The notes beneath the pieces are model-generated. The model was not told the DNA's origin. It was given only the letters and a program-made list of their open reading frames with translations, and ran no database searches. Both the position numbers and the translations under genes were made by a program. Shown one piece after another: positions 17,641-28,029 of a DNA stretch of 64,000 nt. How positions within the stretch are numbered: the stretch's first letter is position 1; every line of letters begins with the position of its first letter. Source of the stretch: Cytobacillus firmus (GTDB lineage: Bacteria; Bacillota; Bacilli; Bacillales; Cytobacillaceae); assembly GCF_023612095.1 (NCBI RefSeq), contig NZ_CP086235.1, positions 1,809,501 to 1,873,500 of the forward strand, read 5' to 3'.

Positions 17641-18963
17641 TTGATTGCAGCAGAATCGATAAGTGCATTAAAAACTTATTTAAGAGAAGATCAGATAGTT
17701 CAAAATAAGGACTCAAGCCCGTTTGGCAATTCTGGAAATATGGTTGTTTTTCCGGAAACAGAAGAGGAAATTGCAACAGTCCTTAAGCATGCTGATTCGA
17801 ATGGTTTAACCATCACCATTAAGGGCGGCGGCACAAAACGGGGGTTCGGTGGCTTAACCGAAAAAACGGATATTCTTCTATCACTTGAAAAATATACTGG
17901 GATTGTGGAACACACGCCTGGTGATATGACTTTAACAGTAAAAGCGGGAAGTCGCTTTAAAGACCTTCAGAATTATCTGGCACAGCATAATCAAAAAATA
18001 TCACTCGATCCTTGTTGGCCTGAAAATGCCACAATAGGCGGGATCATTGCAGCAAATGAAAGCGGACCCAAAAGATTGGGCTACGGTTCAGCCCGTGATG
18101 CAGTCATTGGTTTAAGGACTGTATACCCGGATGGCAAAGTAATACGTTCTGGTGGAAGAGTCGTAAAAAATGTGGCCGGCTATGATATGAATAAACTATT
18201 TATAGGGGCGATGGGCACACTTGGTGTCATTTCTGAAATCACCTTAAAGCTTCGCCCTATACCTAAATGCGAGAGCCTGGTTCTTGTTTCGTTTCCAAAA
18301 GGAAATCTGGAGGAAATTAAGGCTTTTGCAGTGAAGGTTTTGGATTCTATGATTGAACCTGTCTCGCTTGAACTGCTGAATCCGGCACTTTCTGATAAGC
18401 TTGCCGGAATAAACACCTACACTATAGCAATGTGTTTTGAAGATGTGGAAAGCTCTGTACGCTATCAGGAAGAATTCGTTAGAAATATGATGCCTGGTGA
18501 TGCGGAATTGTTAATAAATCCAAAGGATAAAGCGGATTTGTTCTGGGACCGATTTTACACGCACATCCCCAATGGCTTAGATGGGGAATTGCCAATCCAA
18601 ACAGAAGCATCCATTAAAATTGGAACTGTAAATCTTGAAGCGGTGAGCGTATTAAAGGAAACGGAACTGCTCCAGGACCGTTTTAATGTACAAATCGAGT
18701 CACATGGAGGTCTTGGCCATGGATTGAGTCAAGTGACCATTAGAGGTGCAGAGTCTGATGTCGCCAATGCCGTTGCCCATGTAAGGCAAATCGCTGAAAA
18801 AGCCGGCGGGTATGCGATTGTCAAGCATTTGCCCTTGCATCTTCGGAAACAAGTGGAGGTATGGGGCAATAAACCTTCTTATTTCTTTTTGCTGCAGGGC
18901 ATTAAAACAAAAGTTGATCCAAATAAAACATTAAATCCAAACAGGTTTATAGGAGGGATTTAA
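17641..18963 (+). CDS. FAD-binding glycolate oxidase subunit, GlcE-like
   Basis: About 440 residues, start TTG 17641 after AGGCGGTGG. FAD_binding_4 domain with the PP-binding loop ITIKGGGTKRGFGG and the flavin-contacting ENATIGGIIAANESGPKR and GGRVVKNVAGYDMNKL. The C-terminal half is the FAD-linked oxidase cap, ending KTKVDPNKTLNPNRF. In the three-subunit glycolate dehydrogenase (GlcD/GlcE/GlcF) this would be the smaller flavin subunit; the protein is longer than E. coli GlcE (about 350). First gene of a tight operon, 4 bases or less from its neighbours. Confidence 0.85.
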   Translation: MIAAESISALKTYLREDQIVQNKDSSPFGNSGNMVVFPETEEEIATVLKHADSNGLTITIKGGGTKRGFGGLTEKTDILLSLEKYTGIVEHTPGDMTLTVKAGSRFKDLQNYLAQHNQKISLDPCWPENATIGGIIAANESGPKRLGYGSARDAVIGLRTVYPDGKVIRSGGRVVKNVAGYDMNKLFIGAMGTLGVISEITLKLRPIPKCESLVLVSFPKGNLEEIKAFAVKVLDSMIEPVSLELLNPALSDKLAGINTYTIAMCFEDVESSVRYQEEFVRNMMPGDAELLINPKDKADLFWDRFYTHIPNGLDGELPIQTEASIKIGTVNLEAVSVLKETELLQDRFNVQIESHGGLGHGLSQVTIRGAESDVANAVAHVRQIAEKAGGYAIVKHLPLHLRKQVEVWGNKPSYFFLLQGIKTKVDPNKTLNPNRFIGGI

Positions 18964-20322
18964 ATGAGCGTGCGGGAACTCGATTTAAAGCAAGAACCGC
19001 CATGTACTTCAGGATTGGGAAATTATTTATGGAGCGATCCGCCCGATGAAAACAAATGGGCTGACTGTGTCCATTGCGGCATGTGTCTGGAATCTTGCCC
19101 GACATATGAACAGACAGGCCAGGAACAGCATTCCCCAAGGGGGCGTGTTCACTTAATCAAATCAGTGGCAGAAGGGAAGCTCCAAGTAAATGAACATTTC
19201 ATGGACCCGGTGTTTCAATGTCTGGATTGCCGCGCCTGTACAACTGCATGCCCGGCTGATGTCGATGTTGGGGGGTTAATTGAGGAAGCACGGGGCCAGA
19301 TTCGTCAGGCAATGCCATTAACAGGTGTAAAAGGAGCCATCAGCAAGTTTTTTCTTCACGATCTTTTCCCGCACCAGAATCGCTTAAATACGCTCGGCAG
19401 CCTTCTGAGATTCTATCAAAAAAGCGGCATGCAAAAAGCCGTCCGAAAAACTAAATTAATCAATGTCATGCCGCAGCACCTCGCAGATATGGAAGCCATC
19501 ATGCCTGAAGTGAAAGAGCCTGTTAAAAAGAAATATAAAGACGTAAAAGTAATAAAAGCAACAGGGGAGACAAAGCAGGAAGTTGCCATGCTGACCGGCT
19601 GTGTAATGGATGTCATGTTCAGTGATATTAATGAATCCACTATCAATGTACTGACCAGGAATGGTAGTGATGTTGTCATTCCCCAAAACCAGACGTGCTG
19701 CGGTGCCCTGCATGTTCACGCGGGAGACCGCGATATGGGCAGGAAGCTGGCAAAGCAGAATATGGAGGCATTCAAGGACTTTGATAAAGTGATTGTTAAT
19801 GCTGCAGGCTGCGGGTGCATGATGAAGGAATACGCAGAATTATTTAAGGAAGATCCGGAAATGCATGCAAAAGCGGAAGAGTTTTCGGAAAAGGTAGAGG
19901 ATATTTCAAAGTTTCTTCATGAAACAGGCTATGAAAAGCCAAAGGCTGAGATGAATACCAGAATTACGTATCATGATGCCTGCCATTTAGCGCATGGACA
20001 GGGGATTCGTCAGCAGCCGCGAGATATTCTTCTTGATATTCCCGGTGTAGACATGGTTCATATGCCAAATTCAGACCGCTGCTGCGGAAGTGCAGGAATC
20101 TACAATATTACCAATCCGGAAATGGCCAATGCAGTCCTTGAGAGCAAAATGGAGAATGTTCCCGATGATGTGGAAATGATATCGATGGGGAATCCCGGCT
20201 GTATGCTGCAGATGGCAATGGGAGTTCAAAAATACGGCAGAAACCAGAAAATCGTCCATACTGTCCAGCTTCTGGACTGGGCTTATCAAAAGGAAGACGG
20301 TATGAGGGAGGGAGAAGAGTGA
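18964..20322 (+). CDS. glcF: Glycolate oxidase iron-sulfur subunit, GlcF-like
   Basis: 452 residues. Two 4Fe-4S clusters near the N-terminus (CVHCGMCLESCPTY, CLDCRACTTACPA) and two CCG domains (TCCGALHVHAGD, AAGCGCMMKEY; HDACHLAHGQG, DRCCGSAGIY). This subunit passes electrons from the flavin subunits to the membrane quinone pool. The ATG starts directly after the GlcE-like stop and after TAGGAGGGATT. The product glyoxylate would feed malate synthase encoded downstream. Confidence 0.92.
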   Translation: MSVRELDLKQEPPCTSGLGNYLWSDPPDENKWADCVHCGMCLESCPTYEQTGQEQHSPRGRVHLIKSVAEGKLQVNEHFMDPVFQCLDCRACTTACPADVDVGGLIEEARGQIRQAMPLTGVKGAISKFFLHDLFPHQNRLNTLGSLLRFYQKSGMQKAVRKTKLINVMPQHLADMEAIMPEVKEPVKKKYKDVKVIKATGETKQEVAMLTGCVMDVMFSDINESTINVLTRNGSDVVIPQNQTCCGALHVHAGDRDMGRKLAKQNMEAFKDFDKVIVNAAGCGCMMKEYAELFKEDPEMHAKAEEFSEKVEDISKFLHETGYEKPKAEMNTRITYHDACHLAHGQGIRQQPRDILLDIPGVDMVHMPNSDRCCGSAGIYNITNPEMANAVLESKMENVPDDVEMISMGNPGCMLQMAMGVQKYGRNQKIVHTVQLLDWAYQKEDGMREGEE

Positions 20323-21779
20323 AGGCAAAAGACCGGGTTAAATCAAAGGACAAACACATCTTAAATTTGGCTGATTTCGTTGGCGGTGCCCGTTCCATTC
20401 TTTACCTGAAGGAAGATCTTGTGGCCTATGACTGTGACGGCTTTACGATTCATAAACATTTGCCGAAGGCAGTGGTTTTTCCTAAAAACACACAGGAAGT
20501 GGCGGAGATTGTTAAATATTGCTCTGACAACGATCTTCCCTTCCTGGCAAGGGGAGCAGGAACAGGGCTCAGCGGGGGAGCCATACCGCTTAATGGGGAA
20601 ATCATTATCAGTATGGTCAGGATGAAAAAGCTTATCAGCGTAGATCTGGAAAATCGCCGTGCCGTTGTAGAGCCTGGATTTGTCAATCTGAAACTCACCA
20701 ATTCCATATCTGATAAAGGATATTATTACGCTCCAGATCCATCCAGCCAATATTGCTGTACAATTGGGGGCAATGTCGCAGAAAATGCCGGCGGTGCTCA
20801 TTGTCTGAAATACGGAGTTACGACAAACCATATACTGGGACTTGAAGTGGTCATGCCTAATGGAGAAATAGTGGAAATTGGTAAAGACGGTATTCCGGAT
20901 GCTCCCGGATATGATTTGCTTGGTCTGATCACAGGCTCTGAAGGAACCCTTGGCATTGTGACAAAGATAACAGTCAGGGTTCTGAAAAATCCTGAAGGAA
21001 AACAGACCGTTCTTGCCTACTTTGATCGGGTTGATGATGGAAGCCAGGCTGTATCAGACATAATTTCTGCAGGTATCGTGCCGGCAGCCCTTGAAATGAT
21101 GGATAAAACTGCGATTGAAGGGGTGGAAGCTGCTGCTTTTCCGGTAGGCCATCCAAAAGATATCGAAGCAGTTCTCCTGATTGAAGTGGATGGGATTGCT
21201 GCGGGAATTCAGGAACAGATTGACCAGATCCTGGAGGTATGCCGAAAGAGGAATGTCCGTGAAGTACGGGCGGCCGGAAGTGAAGAGGAAAGAGCCAGAT
21301 GGTGGGCGAACCGGAAGACGGGCTTTGGTGCCATGGGAGCCATTTCTCCTGATTATCTGGTTCAGGATGGGGTTATTCCCCGAAGCAGGCTGCCTGAGGT
21401 TTTAAGCAAAATCAATCAGATCAGCAGTGAATCGGGTTTAAGGATTGCGAATATTTTTCATGCAGGAGACGGAAATCTTCATCCCCTTGTACTTTTTGAT
21501 GCACGGATACCAGGAGAATCAGAGAAAGCGCTTGAAGCCGGAAGCCAATGTCTGAAGGTATGCGCGGATGTTGGAGGGACCATTACTGGAGAACATGGCG
21601 TCGGTATTGAGAAGCGGGAAGAAATGCGCTTTGTTTTCACAGAAGAGGAAATCGCTGCCCAGACAGAGATCCGGGAAGTCTTTAATCCCCATAATCTTTT
21701 AAATGCAGGAAAACTGTTCCCATCGCCGGGCAGATGTGCGGAAGTTAAAAAAGAGATGAAGGCCCAGGCAATTTCTTAA
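20319..21779 (+). CDS. glcD: Glycolate oxidase catalytic flavin subunit, GlcD-like
   Basis: 486 residues, GTG start overlapping the GlcF stop by 4 bases behind GGAGGGAGAAG. FAD_binding_4 core (FLARGAGTGLSGGAIPL, IGGNVAENAGGAHCLKYG, SEGTLGIVTKITVRVL) and oxidase C-terminal domain with the His-rich metal/substrate site IFHAGDGNLHPLVLFD and GTITGEHGVGIEKREEM. Oxidises glycolate (possibly D-lactate) to the 2-oxo acid. Similar to B. subtilis YsfC. Third gene of the operon. Confidence 0.92.
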   Translation: MKAKDRVKSKDKHILNLADFVGGARSILYLKEDLVAYDCDGFTIHKHLPKAVVFPKNTQEVAEIVKYCSDNDLPFLARGAGTGLSGGAIPLNGEIIISMVRMKKLISVDLENRRAVVEPGFVNLKLTNSISDKGYYYAPDPSSQYCCTIGGNVAENAGGAHCLKYGVTTNHILGLEVVMPNGEIVEIGKDGIPDAPGYDLLGLITGSEGTLGIVTKITVRVLKNPEGKQTVLAYFDRVDDGSQAVSDIISAGIVPAALEMMDKTAIEGVEAAAFPVGHPKDIEAVLLIEVDGIAAGIQEQIDQILEVCRKRNVREVRAAGSEEERARWWANRKTGFGAMGAISPDYLVQDGVIPRSRLPEVLSKINQISSESGLRIANIFHAGDGNLHPLVLFDARIPGESEKALEAGSQCLKVCADVGGTITGEHGVGIEKREEMRFVFTEEEIAAQTEIREVFNPHNLLNAGKLFPSPGRCAEVKKEMKAQAIS

Positions 21780-21784
21780 AAAAT

Positions 21785-21813
21785 GGCCAGCTTTTCCTGG
21801 TGAAAGGCTGGCA
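21785..21813 (+). terminator. Weak hairpin after glcD
   Basis: GCCAGCTTT / AAGGCTGGC stem; no strong T-run, so termination is uncertain. Confidence 0.4.
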
Positions 21814-21903
21814 TTGAAATGAGAGAAGAATAAAATTGTGTGAAAATTATTGAAAATACTTTTGAAAACATGCTATTATTTTTTAAAGAGAAAGTTAGAA
21901 ACG

Positions 21904-21924
21904 CTGTTTCGTAATAAGAAACAA
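21904..21924. promoter_or_regulatory. Operator candidate before malate synthase
   Basis: Core TGTTTCGTAATAAGAAACA, 19 of 21 positions identical to the minus-strand copy of the site at 17605. It lies 38 bases upstream of the malate synthase start. Confidence 0.7.
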
Positions 21925-21962
21925 CTGGAATTAAAAGCAGCAATTGAAGGAGGAAATGAATA

Positions 21963-24141
21963 ATGGAGAACTATGTGAAAACAGGAAGTCTGCAGGTTGC
22001 TAGTGAGCTCTATGAATTTATCAATTCCGAGGCTTTGCCGGGAAGCGGCGTGGATCAGGAGCAATTCTGGTCAGGTTTGGAAGCGCTTATAAATGATCTG
22101 ACCCCTGAAGAATAAAGCATTGCTCGCAAAGCGTGATGAAATTCAGCATAAGCTGAACACTTGGCACAGGGAAAACCAGAATTTTGATTTTAATAGCTAT
22201 AAGTCATTTTTGGAAGAGATCGGCTATCTTGAGCCAAAAGCCGAGGATTTTAAAATTACTACAGAAAATGTGGATGAAGAAGTAGCTGTGAAGGCCGGAC
22301 CGCAATTGGTCGTTCCAGTTAATAACGGGAGATATGCGATCAATGCAGCAAATGCCCGGTGGGGAAGCTTATACGATGCACTATATGGAACCGATGCAAT
22401 CAGTGAAGAAAATGGGGCAAATAGGGACGGCGGATATAATCCTGTAAGGGGAGAAAAGGTTATTGCGTTTGCCAGGGAATTCCTTGACCAAACCGTTCCT
22501 CTCTCAAACGGTTCGCATAAAGACGCTGTTCAGTACAAGGTTGATGAAGGGAAACTGGCAGTTATGCTGGGCAATGGGGAAACTGCAAAACTAAAAGACG
22601 AAGCAAAGTTTGCCGGATACCAGGGAGATCCGAATCAGCCCTCTGCGGTACTCTTAAAGAATAATGGCCTTTATTTTGAAATTCAGTTTGACAGAAACCA
22701 CCCAATTGGAAAAACGGATGATGCCGGGGTGAAGGATGTTTTACTTGAAGCTGCAATTACCACAATTATGGACTGTGAGGATTCAGTAACAGCAGTTGAT
22801 GCTGAAGACAAGGTACTTGTATACCGCAACTGGCTCGGTTTAATGAAAGGTGATCTTTCTGCAGCCTTCACAAAGGGCTCTAAATCAATGACACGTAAAT
22901 TGAATCCTGACCGTTCATATGTGTCTGCTGAAGGGAAGGAGTTTTCATTACCTGGACGCTCATTAATGTTTGTCAGGAATGTCGGACATTTAATGTCCAT
23001 TAATGCTATTTTGGATGCAGAAGGAAATGAAGTGCAGGAAGGGATCCTCGATACGGTAGTTACTTCCCTGATTGGGAAGCATACATTGCTTGGAAATGGA
23101 CCATACCAAAACACATCTGAGGGATCCATTTATATCGTTAAGCCAAAAATGCACGGTTCCAAAGAGGTTGCTTTTGCAAACGAGTTATTTGACCGGACGG
23201 AAGATCTGCTTGGACTGGATCGGAACACACTGAAAATTGGTGTAATGGATGAGGAGCGCCGTACATCCTTGAATCTTGCAGCCTGCATCAGTGAAGTAAA
23301 AGAGCGCATTGTTTTCATTAACACCGGATTCCTTGACCGTACAGGGGATGAAATGCACACTTCCATGGAAGCTGGCCCGATGATCCGCAAGAATGACATG
23401 AAGGCAACAGCCTGGCTAAAAGGCTATGAAAAATCCAATGTCAATACTGGCCTTGAAACAGGCTTCCAGGGCCGTGCACAAATTGGAAAAGGCATGTGGG
23501 CAATGCCTGATATGATGGCAGATATGATGGAGCAGAAGATCGGCCATCTGAACGCCGGTGCCAATACTGCCTGGGTACCGTCTCCAACTGCAGCCACCCT
23601 TCATGCATTGCATTACCATCAGGTAGAGGTTCAGAAGGTGCAAAACAAGTTGCTGGAGGAAGTTACAGACCTACGTGACGAAATTCTTCAGATACCGGTT
23701 GCAGACAATCCCCAATGGACTCAAGATGAGATCCAGGAAGAACTGGAAAACAACGCACAGGGTATTCTCGGATATGTGGTCCGCTGGGTTGAGCAGGGCA
23801 TCGGCTGTTCCAAAGTTCCTGATATCAATAATATTGGTTTAATGGAGGACCGTGCGACACTAAGAATTTCCAGCCAGCATGTTGCAAACTGGCTTCACCA
23901 TGGCATCTGCGCAAAGGAACAAGTGCTTGAGACACTTAAGAAAATGGCTAAGGTCGTAGATGAACAAAACAGTGGGGATCCTGCATACCGCCCAATGGCC
24001 GCTGATTTCGATCAATCGGTTGCATTCCAGGCAGCCTGTGACCTTGTTTTCGAAGGCTATGATCAGCCAAACGGCTATACAGAACCAATCCTGCACCGCC
24101 GCCGTCTTGAAGCGAAGTCAAAATACGCTGTTAAACAGTAA
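21963..24141 (+). pseudogene. glcB: Malate synthase G, frameshifted near its N-terminus
   Basis: Condenses glyoxylate with acetyl-CoA to malate. ATG 21963 after GAAGGAGGAAATG begins MENYVKTGSLQVASELYEF. The frame stops at 22115, but a one-base change of frame near 22110 continues as [20 protein letters not shown], matching other malate synthase G proteins, and runs on to 24141. Here the written sequence has one base too many (or two too few). The rest is full: [30 protein letters not shown], the catalytic region [50 protein letters not shown] and [17 protein letters not shown]. About 720 residues if repaired, normal for GlcB. Confidence 0.88.
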
Positions 24142-24150
24142 TAATTTCAG

Positions 24151-24179
24151 AACAGGGCATGCAGGGTGCCCTGTTTTTC
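24151..24179 (+). terminator. Terminator after malate synthase
   Basis: Perfect 9-bp stem AACAGGGCA / TGCCCTGTT, T-tail. Confidence 0.85.
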
Positions 24180-24223
24180 TAAGGATCTGCACACTTAAAT
24201 TAATTGAGGGGAGAGGAAGAAAA

Positions 24224-25003
24224 ATGAAATTTACAAGATATGAAGTTAATGGAGCAGTACATGCAGGAGTATTAGAAGACGGTATGATTAAAGAAATTAA
24301 AGGGGATATTTTCGGAGATTGGGAGTATACAGGCCAGAGCTTTTCGCAGAATGAAGCAAAACAGCTTGCACCCCTGGTTCCTAATCAGATCATAGGAATT
24401 GGAGCCAACTATGTGTCCGAAAAAGCGGATTTGCCTGAGACTCTCCCTGAAATTCCTGTATTCTTCTTCAAGCCTGTATCTTCAGTTATTGGACCAGATG
24501 AGGATATTATCATTCCTGAAGGCATTGAAGAGGTGAAATTCGAATCAGAACTGGCTGTCGTCATTGGCAGAGAAGCAAAAAATGTAGCAGAGTCAGATGT
24601 ACTTAATTATGTTTTCGGCTACACAGTGGGGAATGATGTTACTGCTCCGCAATTTTTCCATAATGATGGACATTGGACAATTGGCAAATCCTTTGACAGT
24701 TTTACTCCGCTGGGTCCTGTAATCGAAACTGAACTGGATCCGTTTGAGATAAAGGTTGAAGCAAAATTAAACGGCACAGAAAAGCAGAACAGCAGCACAG
24801 ATCTTATGATTATCCCAATCCGCAAAATGATTTCATACCTGTCTAACGTCATGACACTGAAGCCGGGTGACGTAATCCTTACAGGAAGTCCTGTTGGAGC
24901 TGAGATGGTCAGGTCTGGTGATGTTATCGAATGTGAAATCAAAGAGATTGGAACACTGCGCAATACATTTGCAGTGGCACGTGAAAGCGCAAAAACGGTA
25001 TAA
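24224..25003 (+). CDS. Fumarylacetoacetate hydrolase family protein
   Basis: 259 residues, ATG 24224 after GAGGGGAGAGGA. FAH-fold enzymes cleave or hydrate 2-oxo/1,3-dicarbonyl acids using Mg2+. The metal-binding acids are visible in KFESELAVVIGREAKNV and YVFGYTVGNDVTAP, with the FAH signature KSFDSFTPLGP and the C-terminal LKPGDVILTGSPVG. Likely a 2-hydroxyhepta-2,4-diene-1,7-dioate isomerase, acylpyruvase or oxaloacetate decarboxylase type. It sits between malate synthase and an IclR regulator inside the glycolate region, so a 2-oxo-acid clean-up role is plausible but not shown. Confidence 0.85.
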   Translation: MKFTRYEVNGAVHAGVLEDGMIKEIKGDIFGDWEYTGQSFSQNEAKQLAPLVPNQIIGIGANYVSEKADLPETLPEIPVFFFKPVSSVIGPDEDIIIPEGIEEVKFESELAVVIGREAKNVAESDVLNYVFGYTVGNDVTAPQFFHNDGHWTIGKSFDSFTPLGPVIETELDPFEIKVEAKLNGTEKQNSSTDLMIIPIRKMISYLSNVMTLKPGDVILTGSPVGAEMVRSGDVIECEIKEIGTLRNTFAVARESAKTV

Positions 25004-25047
25004 TTCAAGTAGATTGAATTATGGTATTTGCACCTGAGGTGAGTGTT

Positions 25048-25815
25048 GTGGAAAGAGAAAATATGGTCAAGTCCGTCAGCAGGGCGCTGGATATAATTAC
25101 ATTGATCAGCCTGAAAAAAAACGGTCTAGGCGTTACGGAAATTGCGAATCAGATAGACATCAACAAAAGCTCTGTTTATCGTATTCTATCTACCCTTGTT
25201 CAGTACGGATATATAGAGCAGGACACTGAAACCGGCAAGTACAAATTAGGGTATAAGTTCCTTGAGATCAGTTCAAAGCTGCTTGAATCAATTGATTTGC
25301 GTGCAGAAGCAAGGCCATTTCTGCAGGAGCTTGAAAATGAAACAAATGAAGTCATTCATTTAGTCGTTTATGATCAGGGAGAGGTTGTGTACATCGAGAA
25401 GCTTGAGGGCAATGAGACATTAAGGATGCATTCGAAAGTCGGGAAACGCGCTCCCATGCATTGCACATCAGTCGGCAAAGCCATTCTGGCTCATCTGCCT
25501 TCAAGCATTGTTTTTGATATTCTTGAGAGAAAAGGGATGCCGGTCCATACAGATAAAACCATAACGGATAAAGACGAATTCATGAAAGAATTGGGGCAGG
25601 TTAGACAAAAAGGATATGCCCTGGATCTGGAAGAAAATGAATACGGGATTACGTGTGTTGCCGTTCCTATTTTTGACCACCTTGGCAAGGTTATTGCAGC
25701 AGTCAGTATTTCAGGACCAACCATGAGGATGACAGATGATAGGCTTGATGCATTAAAATCCATAATGGTAAAGACAGGAAAAGATATTTCCACACGTCTG
25801 GGCCATTTTAGCTGA
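25048..25815 (+). CDS. IclR family transcriptional regulator
   Basis: About 255 residues. The GTG at 25048 is favoured after GAGGTGAG; the ATG at 25021 has no ribosome site. Winged helix at residues about 5-65 (RALDIITLISLKKNGLGVTE, NKSSVYRILSTLVQYGYIEQ) and an IclR effector domain (HLVVYDQGEVVYIEK, GKRAPMHCTSVGKAILAHLP, ENEYGITCVAVPIFDHLGKVI). It follows the FAH gene in the same direction, so it may regulate that gene; ligand unknown. Confidence 0.87.
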   Translation: MERENMVKSVSRALDIITLISLKKNGLGVTEIANQIDINKSSVYRILSTLVQYGYIEQDTETGKYKLGYKFLEISSKLLESIDLRAEARPFLQELENETNEVIHLVVYDQGEVVYIEKLEGNETLRMHSKVGKRAPMHCTSVGKAILAHLPSSIVFDILERKGMPVHTDKTITDKDEFMKELGQVRQKGYALDLEENEYGITCVAVPIFDHLGKVIAAVSISGPTMRMTDDRLDALKSIMVKTGKDISTRLGHFS

Positions 25816-25825
25816 ATCAATTAAT

Positions 25826-25874
25826 AATTAGCTCGATATATCTTGATAAAAAGATATATTGGGCTAATTTTTTT
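25826..25874 (+). terminator. Terminator after the iclR gene
   Basis: Long AT-rich stem (AATTAGC...GATATATCTT with AAGATATAT...GCTAATT), followed by Ts. Confidence 0.8.
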
Positions 25875-26041
25875 GTATATACATACAAATATTTTTGTGC
25901 AAATACATAGATTTAATTTTCAAAATATTATTGAAATTATGAATAATGTTTGTATAATGTAAATAAGCCTATCAACATGTTGTATAACAAAACCATTATA
26001 GTTATATAACATGTTTCGCTGTCCGCAACAAAATGCAATCA

Positions 26042-26062
26042 TTGTTCGCTATTACAAAACAA
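26042..26062. promoter_or_regulatory. Operator candidate before the permease gene
   Basis: Read on the minus strand, the core TGTTTTGTAATAGCGAACA matches the 17605 and 21904 sites at about 18 of 21 positions; 15 bases before the start codon, the same spacing as at 17605. Confidence 0.65.
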
Positions 26063-26077
26063 AGGGGGAAACGTAAT

Positions 26078-27868
26078 TTGAGTACTGGAATGTTAGCTTT
26101 ATTATCTTTATTGCCGATTATTGCAGTTGCAGTATTTCTTGTCGGATTGAGATGGCCGGCAAGTAAGGCGATGCCAATCTCATACCTTGTTGCAGTAGTG
26201 CTTGCTTTATTTGTATGGGAGGTTTCGGGAGCCACAGTTGCTGCTGCTTCCATCAATGGTCTGGTTGTAGCCGGAACACTTCTTTATATTATTTTCGGCG
26301 CTATTCTGCTTCTGAATACCCTTCAGGAAAGCGGCGGCTTAATGACCATCCGGCAGGGCTTTACAGATATTTCGCCTGACCGCCGAATACAAGTGATTAT
26401 CATCGCCTGGCTGTTTGGTTCTTTCATTGAAGGCGCATCCGGGTTTGGTACTCCAGCCGCAGTAGCTGTTCCGCTGTTAGTTGGCCTTGGATTTCCGGCT
26501 ATGGCCGCAGTTATTGCCGGAATGGTCATTCAAAGTACACCGGTGTCATTTGGTGCTGTAGGGACACCTATGCTTGTCGGCGTTCAGACCGGTTTATCTG
26601 GCAATGCCAGCCTTACCGATAACCTGCTTGGATTAGTAACTCAAATCGCAGGACAAGTAGCTATTCTCCACATGATTGCGGGCACATTGATTCCTTTATT
26701 TGTAGTAGCTTTAATGACAAGATTTTTCGGCAAAAATAAATCATTTACAGAAGGGATAAAAGTCTGGAAGTTTGCACTTTTTGCAGCTTTTGCCATGACT
26801 ATCCCTTATGTTATTGTCGCAAATGTCCTTGGACCTGAATTCCCATCAATGATCGGGGGATTAGCTGGTTTAGCAATTGTTGTTTTTGCAGCAAAAAAAG
26901 GCTTTCTTATGCCGCCTAAAGTTCAGGTTTGGGATTTCGAAGAGAAATCCAAGTGGGATCCCGAATGGACTGGAAAGCTGGAAATTAAAGCTGTTGCTCA
27001 CAAGAGCGGAAGCATGAGCATGATGCGTGCATGGACTCCTTATGTTTTAGTTGGCCTGTTTTTAGTATTGTCGAGGTTGAAATCGCTTCCGTTTTTGGAA
27101 TGGCTTCAGGCATGGACGGTCAAATTTGAAAACATTTTTGATTCCGGCATCACTTCAAGCTTCCAGCCGCTGTATTTGCCGGGTACGATTTTTATACTTG
27201 TATCTGTTATCACTTATTTTATCCATGGAATGAATTCCAGTTCATACAAAAAAGCCTGGGCAGATTCGGGAAAGACCACTGTAGCTGCTTCAACAGCTTT
27301 AATTTTCACAGTTCCGATGGTACAGGTATTTATCAACACCGGAGGGGGAGAAGCAGGCTATAATCAGATGCCGATAGAGCTCGCGAATGGTGCTGCGGCT
27401 CTTGCGGGAGAATTCTGGCCGTTCTTTGCCACCTTCATTGGAGGCATCGGTGCCTTTATTGCAGGAAGTAATACCGTCAGTAATATGATGTTTGCACTAT
27501 TCCAGTATGATGTCGGCTCGCAGATCGGGGTGGATGCTACCTGGATTGTAGCCCTTCAGGCAGTCGGAGGAGCAGCTGGAAACATGATTTGTGTGCATAA
27601 CGTTGTTGCTGCATCAGCTGTTGTGGGTCTTGTTGGAAAAGAAGGTGCTGTCATCCGTAAAACGTTGTTCCCATTCTTCTACTATGCTTTGCTGGCAGGA
27701 TCTGTAGGTTACTCGATTGTCTGGTATTCGCAAAAAGGGATATTCAATATCGGTTCCTTCATTGCAGTTGCCATTGCAGTTGCAGCTGTTTATATAATTG
27801 CAACAAATAACAGGCGTTCCAACATGATTTTGCCTCCGCCGCCGGTGAATGTGAAATCTGCTAAATAA
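26078..27868 (+). CDS. L-lactate/glycolate permease, LctP/GlcA family
   Basis: About 596 residues, start TTG 26078 after AAAGGGGG. Roughly 12-14 hydrophobic segments, including the family motifs [51 protein letters not shown] and [20 protein letters not shown]. Members carry lactate, glycolate or related 2-hydroxy acids with protons. The shared operator and neighbouring glycolate oxidase and malate synthase genes favour glycolate (with lactate possible). Confidence 0.9.
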   Translation: MSTGMLALLSLLPIIAVAVFLVGLRWPASKAMPISYLVAVVLALFVWEVSGATVAAASINGLVVAGTLLYIIFGAILLLNTLQESGGLMTIRQGFTDISPDRRIQVIIIAWLFGSFIEGASGFGTPAAVAVPLLVGLGFPAMAAVIAGMVIQSTPVSFGAVGTPMLVGVQTGLSGNASLTDNLLGLVTQIAGQVAILHMIAGTLIPLFVVALMTRFFGKNKSFTEGIKVWKFALFAAFAMTIPYVIVANVLGPEFPSMIGGLAGLAIVVFAAKKGFLMPPKVQVWDFEEKSKWDPEWTGKLEIKAVAHKSGSMSMMRAWTPYVLVGLFLVLSRLKSLPFLEWLQAWTVKFENIFDSGITSSFQPLYLPGTIFILVSVITYFIHGMNSSSYKKAWADSGKTTVAASTALIFTVPMVQVFINTGGGEAGYNQMPIELANGAAALAGEFWPFFATFIGGIGAFIAGSNTVSNMMFALFQYDVGSQIGVDATWIVALQAVGGAAGNMICVHNVVAASAVVGLVGKEGAVIRKTLFPFFYYALLAGSVGYSIVWYSQKGIFNIGSFIAVAIAVAAVYIIATNNRRSNMILPPPPVNVKSAK

Positions 27869-27880
27869 ATAAGAATTCTT

Positions 27881-27917
27881 TAACTGGTTTAGCCCTTTGG
27901 CTGAACCAGTTTTTCTT
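27881..27917 (+). terminator. Terminator after the permease gene
   Basis: AACTGGTTtAGCC / GGCTgAACCAGTT stem, T-tail. Confidence 0.85.
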
Positions 27918-28029
27918 TTTATAAATTTTTTTATTTTCCTCTTCTCTTTTCCAATTACTTGTAATATAATCTAACTGTGTTAACTGTACTAGGAATCATA
28001 GTACACTGCATACAGATGGGAGGGCAAGC

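Noticed and set aside
23960..24223. Long upstream extension of the fumarylacetoacetase frame
   Set aside because: It runs over the malate synthase end and the terminator; ATG 24224 has the ribosome site.
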